Shown here: piece after piece, positions 57,067 to 64,000 of the stretch
Layout of the letters: each line of letters begins with the position of its first letter
Numbering within the stretch: the stretch's first letter is position 1
Assembly (NCBI GenBank): GCA_008638375.1
Contig: CM018047.1
Coordinates: 51,840,679-51,904,678, forward strand
From: Nyssa sinensis
Lineage: Eukaryota > Streptophyta > Magnoliopsida > Cornales > Nyssaceae
DNA: 64,000 nt
Direction of reading: 5' to 3'
The notes under the pieces: model-generated
What the model was told of the DNA's origin: nothing
The model's database searches: none
What the model saw: only the letters and a program-made list of their open reading frames with translations
Position numbers and translations under genes: made by a program

Positions 57067-58260
57067 AAGGATAAGTTATTCAGGAGAGGTTTTAACAATT
57101 ATAATATATATATAATATATATATATTAAATTACATCAATATCCTTTTCTCAATTTATTTTTAAAATTATATTAACATCCTCCCTTTTTACAATATATTA
57201 TTTTTTTATTAAGAAAAGTCAATTTATCTGAATCAAATATTCTCTATCAAAGCAAACCAAGCATATTGGTGTTAGTTGCAGCGGACGACAACCAAAGGCA
57301 CCTCCACTCGCAGGCCCAAACCTAATTATGAGTTGACTATGAGCCAAAGATATGAGGTGGCTAAGCTTTGAGACGTAAATTGGAACTCAGGAGTCCAAAG
57401 CATGGGATCCTATTTGCTCACTAACAATTTTTATTTTTATTTTAATAAATTATACAGAATTTATGATAATTATACTGACTTCTTCTAAAGTTTCTAATAT
57501 TATACTGACGCTTCCATACTTTCTCTGATAATATACAAGTACTTCCTTCAAGTCAAATTTTTTTTTTAAAATGACAAAAATACCTTTTTCATTTTTTTTT
57601 TAAATTTTTTAACTTTTAACCAATTTTTTTTTTTAAAAAAAATATTGATAAAAATCTTAAATTTATTTTTAAATAAAATATTTTAAAAAGTTAAAAAAAT
57701 TAGTAAAGATTTAAAAAATATAAAAATAATTAAATAAAAGTAATAATTCTGTCATTTTGAAAAAAAAAAAAATTAACAAAAGAAAAAAATTGTATATTTT
57801 CTTGTAAAGTAAAAAAAAAGTTAGTGAAATTTTAAAGAGCTCAAGGAGGATAAGTGTAATTATCATAATTTCTAGGAAAAGTCACTATAACTTACCCATT
57901 ACTTTTTATAAGAATTTAAATAATTGCAAACAGTCCCTTAAGTTTTTAAAATTACACCGGAGGTGTTTATATGACAATTAGTTCACTCGTTAGTCTCCAT
58001 TATTAAATGTCAGCGCACTGATTGACATTTTCATCCTCAAAATACCCTTAAGAGAAGATAGAATGACATATCTATCCCTCATTTATGACTTAAAATTATA
58101 ATTTTGCCCTCTTTAACATTTATAAGACACCTCCCTCCCTTCTCCTTTGGAATTTCTCTAGAGTTATCATTTAAAAAGCATCAATTAAATATAGAATACT
58201 TGAGCTACACTTCAATGCCCACAACAAAAAGCTACCCTTCAATGCCCACAACTACAGAAA
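56700..58260. other. AT-rich spacer
   Basis: Contains (AT)n runs at 56812-56827 and 57035-57062 and T/A-rich tracts at 57560-57800 resembling those at 32480-32960. No coding features. Confidence 0.5.
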
Positions 58261-58279
58261 GAACAAAAAAAAGAAGTGG

Positions 58280-58690
58280 GCAGCATGCATCCATACATAA
58301 TATTGTCCACTATCCAGCCTATTCAACATTTTCTATTCACTGTCCCAAAAAAACAAACAAGTGATGCAATTAATAAGCAGCTGCTGCCACTGACCCAAAG
58401 CAACTACTGCTGCCACTGTCCCAAAGCAACTACTGCAACCAAAAAACAGAAAACTGCTTGCTGCCCCTCTTCAAATAAGCTTGAAGTAAAAGTCCGTCCC
58501 AAAAAAAATAAACCCAGCTGCTGCAACTTACCATCTACTTCTATTAAGTTCAAGTCTGTCCCCAAACCAAAAAATTACCAGCTGCTGCAACTATCTGTCC
58601 CGAAAATCAAAAGTTCACCAATTGCTGCAACTGCCAATTGAACTACCAACTTCCTACAACTCTCTGTCCCAACTACCAGCAAAAGATTAT
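58280..58690. repeat. Degenerate tandem repeat built on CTGCTGCAACT and CTGTCCC
   Basis: Spaced units such as CAGCTGCTGCAACT, CTGCTGCCACTG, CTGTCCCAAAGCAACTACTG and AATTGCTGCAACTGCCAATT recur irregularly over about 400 bases. The repeat yields an open frame of 121 codons (58276-58641) that shows no domain, so I treat it as repeat-derived. Confidence 0.5.
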
Positions 58691-58699
58691 CAATTGTAC

Positions 58700-60770
58700 T
58701 ACCAATTGAATGCTGAAATTTATCAACTAAGAACAGAAGATTATCATCAACTAAAAAGCATCAACTGAAAGAATGAAGATTATCATTTGAACTACCAATT
58801 GAAAAATGAAGATTGAAACCCCAAAACAGAATGATTCAGGTACAAATGCAAAACTAAATCCACTGGAAGATTACCAATTAGTGCTAAATACAATGACTAT
58901 TTGATAGTAATCTAAATATTGAACAAAATCACAAGGAAAATGAATCAAAATACTCTGTTCAATCAAAATCATTAAGAATACAAAAGTTATGTTTCAATCA
59001 GAAACAATGAAACATAAAAGTATTCATGTATTCACACTAAATTTATCATCTATACATGAATGATTACCTTCCTTATGCTTCAATCTCAATGGAAAGATTT
59101 AGCAACTACTACAACTGATGATGTTCATATGTTTGGTATGCCGGCTGGCCTACTAATTATTGGGTAGACTGGTAGAGATGGAATGATATTTGAATGGAGC
59201 TTTCAAAAGTAAAGTTCGTTGCTTAAGATGTTTCAACAGGTTCTGCAGGTAACTGGTGACTCAATCTGAAATCAATGCATAGAGGTTTCTCTTTTGTAAT
59301 TATAATACAATATTATCCAGATGTAGATGAAGGGCCATTGGGTGAAGTTTGCTTAACAAAAGATCTCACCGTTGTGTCTCTTTCATCCTATCCTTCAGGA
59401 TGATATTAAGAATTCAGATTGGTTGCACAACAATTTCCGTTATAGAGCTTCCACGTTTGAAAAAAATTTACATTGATGGAAAATTTGTATGTCACTTGCA
59501 TCAGTTGCATAACTCAGTGAGAGAGATCATCGAACCAACTCATTTATGAGGAACTCTTTCTTCTCAAAGTTAGCTTATACAAGACTCTTGCCATAATCGA
59601 GATAAAAAGTTGAGAAATTTTTAAACAAAGCTAAGTCAATTGGAAAATCACATCTATATAAGATGCTCTACTTTTAGAATGTATACTTTAAAAATAAATA
59701 AATACAAGTTTCAACACATTTTGATCGAAAAGAAGACCTTACCCTACCGTCAACTACATCCAAAACCCAAATCAAATCCAAAATGATCAAATAGGAAAAA
59801 AAAATATATCAAAGAAAACCTACAAACCCTAGATTGTTGTGTACCTACATAGATGGTCACAACACGACTAAAATTCTTTGAACAAGCAACAGTAGTAATG
59901 ACCTTCCAACAACAAACCAATTATTGGAAGAGGAAATAGATTATGAAAACAGTAATGGAAGATCAAAAGGGGTAAGCGATCGAATTGGATTTGGTTATCG
60001 GGTTCGTGTGATCGATTTGGAGGTATTGTTTAGCCTAGAACCTAACCTAGTGACAGAAGTAATGGAGTGAATTATTGAGCACCCAGAAGAAAGTGATATG
60101 TCTGTGAGGGTCAAGACAGTAATTTTACATTCAGTTGACATTTGACTTAAAAATTAATAAAATATCAGGGACAATTTTGTAAATGCACCATTGCTATTAA
60201 GCCGTTTAGGAAACAGCCCTGACAAAGCTGTTCAATGTAATTTCAGAAAAACTCTGAATATGTCTCTAAGTATCAGAAATCCAACTCTTAGTTTTTATAT
60301 GAAATCAAAGAAGGTATACTCTCTGATCACAATAATTCAGCAAAAAATTGTTATACTCAGACAAACTAGAACAATTCTAGAAACCAAGCACAATTAATAT
60401 CATCAATCAAGCCTTTGAGCCACCTCACAAGTCACCATCTGTAGTTAAAACAATAAACCACAAAACATGTGCTTTCTCTGCTAATTTGATAACTGATAGC
60501 ATCCTCTATAAAGTACCATCTCATTCTATTTTTTGAACTTAGGGGCTGATTGAATCCTGTATTAGGTACCATCTCTTTGTTTTTATTTATTTTTGGTGTG
60601 GGTGGGGTGGGGGGTTCTGTCTATGACTTTGCTTCACAAGTTAATGATCCCAACCTTTAGACTGGAAAGACATTCCCAGCAAAGCTTCAAAATTTTAACA
60701 CAGATTCACCATCTTAAAACAGACATTATATAAACTATGCACCAACTCCAACAAAACACCTTCTGAGTCT
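58700..60770. other. Spacer, possible gene scraps only
   Basis: An open stretch at 59349-59549 (contains ELPRLKKIYIDGKFVCHL and LHNSVREIIEP) has a gene-like composition but no partner exons that I can see. The rest is AT-rich, with a G-rich run near 60597-60614. Confidence 0.4.
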
Positions 60771-60776
60771 TCATTC

Positions 60777-60972
60777 TTACAAAGCTACAACAACATTTGA
60801 AACTAGTACATAATGAGTTATAGGTACCGGTGGATGTCTAAGCTGCACAGGTTCAATGAAATGGAAATTCTCAAGGTCCGCTAATATGATTGATGAGATG
60901 ATTTCCTTGTTGCCTGAAACTGACCAACCAAAAATATTCTCGCAGTGCCCTATTGCTGGGGCTCTGTTTATG
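60777..60972 (-). other. Candidate orphan exon on the minus strand
   Basis: After TTTGCAATCAG (acceptor-like, near 60973) the minus strand stays open for about 60 codons, reading INRAPAIGHCENIFGWSVSG and then ADLENFHFIEPVQLRHPPVP, with GGTACC as a possible donor and TAA at 60779-60777. It lies beyond the stop of the gene at 62390-63130. I do not recognise the sequence; it may be an alternative terminal exon or chance. Confidence 0.2.
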
Positions 60973-61543
60973 TCTGATTGCAAACTAAACTGGATCTTTT
61001 GTGAAACAGAATTTTAGTGCTTTACTTGGAACAATGCATGTGGTCAATCTTTGAACATACGATAGGAAAAAAACACAGGTGTTAGTGATGTTACCATTAA
61101 ACAAGAACTAACTACTATAAAAATCTAGGGCCGACTTTCTAAGCAAAATAGATCCTCTTGAAAATTTTCTATTTTGTGATTTTATAGTTTTCTGGCAATA
61201 CTATATCACAGTAGCTCAGCAAGATAAACATTCAGTCATCTTATCTTCACTTTGACCAACAGAATATACAGACGGCAGAAGCATGAAATACCATTTCTCT
61301 TTCTTTACATAGCCATGCAAAGATGTAAGCCTACATTTAAGAAGGTTCAGATGTTGCCTAGCAATGAAACACGAAAGGCCCTCCAGAAACTCAATGCAAA
61401 GTTATGAGCCCACATTAATGATGGTTCGGATATCCAACCTAGTAATGGAAGATGAAAGACTCGTTCAGGCTACAACATGAGTCAAACCACTTGCAACATG
61501 TCTTATCCTTGATCAAGTGCTAAATGTTGGATGGATCTACCAC

Positions 61544-62192
61544 TAGGGGTGTCAATTTATGACACGACACGATAACATGACACGAACACAACACGGAGTT
61601 AACGGGTTTGAGTTGAGTTTAAATGGGTTTGAGTCATAAACGGGTTGACACGATTATTAAACAAGTTGGGTTAGGGTTGACATGTGGATTGACACGATTA
61701 ATACGGATAAACATGAATAATTAGAAATATGTTATATATTTATATGTAATAATTAATAGTTTTTATAAGTATAAAAAAAAATATATATTATTTTATATTA
61801 GAAGTATTAAGATAAAAATTTAAAGGTATTATATTTTGATTTAATAAAAATGTACAAGAAAAAATACAATAAAAGAAGGAGAACATCTTAACAAGTACAT
61901 TTATTAAACGGGTTACACGTGTTAAACGTGTCAAAACTCGTTACGTGTGTTAATCGAATTAATTTTAACCCGGTCATTTATTAAATGGGTTAAACAAGTC
62001 ATGTAACTCGTGTTAAAACGACTCATTTATTAAATGGGTTATACGGGTCAGTGTTGTGCCAACCCGTTTATTATACGTGTCATATTAGGATAGAGAGTTT
62101 TGACACGATTAGTTAATTGTGTCAGTGTTCGGGTTGACCCATATAGTCGAATACTCATACTTTGACACAACACGACACGATTGACAACCCTA
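61544..62192. mobile_element. hAT-type MITE, 649 bp, with perfect 8 bp target duplication
   Basis: TCTACCAC at 61536-61543 and again at 62193-62200. Ends TAGGGGTGTCAATTTATGAC and, complemented, TAGGGTTGTCAATCGTGTCG, the widespread plant hAT terminus. Interior rich in GACACGA, GGGTTGACACG and AAACGGGTT in both directions. No coding capacity. It lies in the 3' flank of the minus-strand gene at 62390-63130. Confidence 0.85.
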
Positions 62193-62389
62193 TCTACCAC
62201 CTTGCATGGCAGGCACGATTCACTATTAAAATTGTTGGCAAAGTTCTTAAAAAGCAGGTTGCAGTTAGCTTGTGCCGTTATTGAAAGTGTTAGAATTAAG
62301 AATTTTGCCTATTACAAGTGCAGAAAAGTAGAGAATCAAGTCCTTACCTTGATGAGTTAACACATTCACTAGAGCTTTAGATGTTTAAT

Positions 62390-63130
62390 CTAATGCTTGC
62401 AGCAGCTAAAGTGCTCGGATGACTGCAAGATCTTCTTCTCCTCCATAGCTAACCTCTTGTGAAGTCTCTGTTGATGATCCAAAAAGTCCATAAATAAATC
62501 CCTTAGACGCTTAGCCGTTCTGTATTCTTCCGTTCCCAAATGAACAACCTTTAATTCACCATCAATGTTTTTATTCTGAAATTTGTACTGCAAAAAAGTA
62601 TCTGCAGAATATCAATATCTGACAAATATGAAGTCAACATGTGATAACATATGATAACATATAACCCAACACTCCCATATTATTTTATGTCACCCCTATC
62701 GCTTCCTGGATGTTCCTTTTACATCATTTATTTTAAAATCATCAAATTAAGATGATCTGTCACACGATGAGTCTAGGTGACAACTCTTTCATACAAACAG
62801 TTGGATCCCATGATATTAAACATCTTACTGGGGTAACTGCCTACTCCCTAAAGATTTTAACCCCTTAAATAAATTAATTGAGAACAAACAGTTAAAATCA
62901 TCAAATCTAAGATCTTCTTACAGTTTTGAGATTCTAAGTGGGGCCCATTGTATAAAATGTTCAAATCCTTCATTGCAACACATTATAGCCTCCTCCTCAT
63001 CCCAGACACTTCACCAACATCCCTTTACCAATACGATAGCATAAAACTTACCTGATATTCTGGCATCAAGCTCTCAAGTGGCATTCTAAAAGTTCCATAT
63101 CTTAGTACTTTTTCTTTTATGAACCATGGC
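62390..63130 (-). CDS. Unrecognised gene, last two exons (C-terminal 91 residues)
   Basis: Two minus-strand exons with good borders: 63130-63052 (after TTTTCTGCAG, ending CAG/GTAAG) and 62587-62390 (after TTTTTTGCAG), stop TAG at 62392-62390. Phases agree: one base plus 26 codons, then 65 codons. The peptide starts PWFIKEKVLRYGTFRMPLES, passes through MPEYQ/YKFQNK and GELKVVHLGTEEYR, and ends in a charged helix (AKRLRDLFMDFLDHQQRLHK, then LAMEEKKIL) and SCCKH. The helix could form a coiled coil. No membrane segment and no catalytic motif are evident. I cannot name the family. Upstream exons lie beyond the right edge; 63131-64000 looks like intron, including a (TC)n run at 63668-63689. Confidence 0.7.
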
Positions 63131-63136
63131 CTGCAG

Positions 63137-64000
63137 AAAACGAATGAATAAGTGAATGCTAACTGGTTATTAGGACAAGAAAAAGTACTACAAATTTACA
63201 AGCAACAACCACTTATAAGAGCTGAATCCTGGCAACAACAGTTGCAACAGGAGAGCTTTTATAAATTCTAGACTAAAACCTTAGTAAGAAAATTCCAGAA
63301 AGATGGATGCTAGTGAATGAGCTCCGCCAGTTACCATTAGAATAAAAGGAATCTAGTGTTCTCAATCAAGGATATATTCAGTTCGTTTGTTTACTTTAAA
63401 ACCATTTTGCAATATGATTACAAAAAATTTCTCCAAAAGCAAATATTCCTAATCTAGTACAATCAAAGAAAACCATATTGCAGTATTCAGAAAAACATTA
63501 TATCAAGTTGCAAGGATCCAGAAGTGCACCAACTACTTCAGCAAGGAAATGCTACCAAGAATGTAGCTTCCAATCTTCTGATATTTCCATTCTCTTCATC
63601 TGAGTTATTGTTCTCATCCTGTTTTTTTTTTTTTTCTCACCAAGATATCTTCTTCCTCACCCACAACTCTCTCTCTCTCTCTCTCTCTCCTTTTGCTTTT
63701 TAATTTTCCTAATCTTCATGTCCCAGGATGTTAACATTGTTAATTGATTATATCTATGATATCTGTGATATTTCATATTTTGATGCAAGCCAACCTAATT
63801 CAACTGAGCAAAACAAATTTTATAAAGCTATCAAACATCCACTTGTCCATGTTCTGTCAGGAGCTTCTAGGGGATGCAAAGTATAATTTCAGCCACAATG
63901 AATTGTCCTCAGAAGTTGTGGTCTCATCCCACTCCTACATTGGTTAGTAGTCATGTTAGTATATCTGGTGGATAGCCATCTCAAATGTAAGATCCAAAGG
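63137..64000 (-). other. Intron of the unrecognised minus-strand gene, or its upstream flank
   Basis: No open exon with borders on the minus strand. Contains a T-run near 63622, a (TC)n microsatellite at 63668-63689, and an open frame on the plus strand (63744-63947) with no domain. Confidence 0.4.

Overview
This is a window of nuclear DNA from a flowering plant, most likely a eudicot. It is AT-rich, its genes are cut by many GT-AG introns of 0.1-2.5 kb, microsatellites are common, and there are many small DNA transposons and SINE/LINE scraps. All recognisable proteins are plant housekeeping families; nothing is bacterial, and I saw no intact viral gene. The species cannot be fixed from the sequence alone.

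Layout. (1) 285-4478, plus strand: the last eight coding exons of an ABC1-like chloroplast kinase (ABC1K7/SIA1 type); the kinase core lies off the left edge. (2) 4.9-17.2 kb: a transposon-rich spacer with a CACTA-type terminus, a broken first exon that looks like a synaptotagmin-like (C2-domain) gene, and a 1,024 bp hAT-like element with an 8 bp target duplication. (3) 17267-27615, plus strand: a second, tandem ABC1K7-type gene, present from ATG to stop over 17 coding exons, but with one extra base in exon 10 that shifts the frame and ends translation just after the kinase core. It also carries a decayed extra copy of its catalytic exon. (4) 28-35.6 kb: spacer with two Stowaway MITEs and one Tourist-like MITE. 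(5) 35.66-43.3 kb, plus strand: a complete acetyl-CoA acetyltransferase (thiolase, first step of the mevalonate route), 408 aa, with introns in both UTRs. (6) 45689-50895, plus strand: a 77-residue RIN4/NOI-family protein. (7) 53138-56405, minus strand: a complete p24-beta type cargo receptor of the ER-Golgi shuttle, with a dead LINE in its first intron. (8) 62390-63130, minus strand: the last two exons of an unrecognised gene entering from the right edge.

The genes form no pathway together; this is ordinary plant gene order. From memory, ABC1K7 and p24-beta2 are also close neighbours in Arabidopsis (AT3G07700 and AT3G07680), which supports both calls. The most interesting material is the tandem ABC1K7 pair: one copy looks intact in its visible part, while the other has a single-base lesion, an exon remnant and an inserted gene-like fragment. 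There is also a set of four hAT-type elements with 8 bp target duplications.
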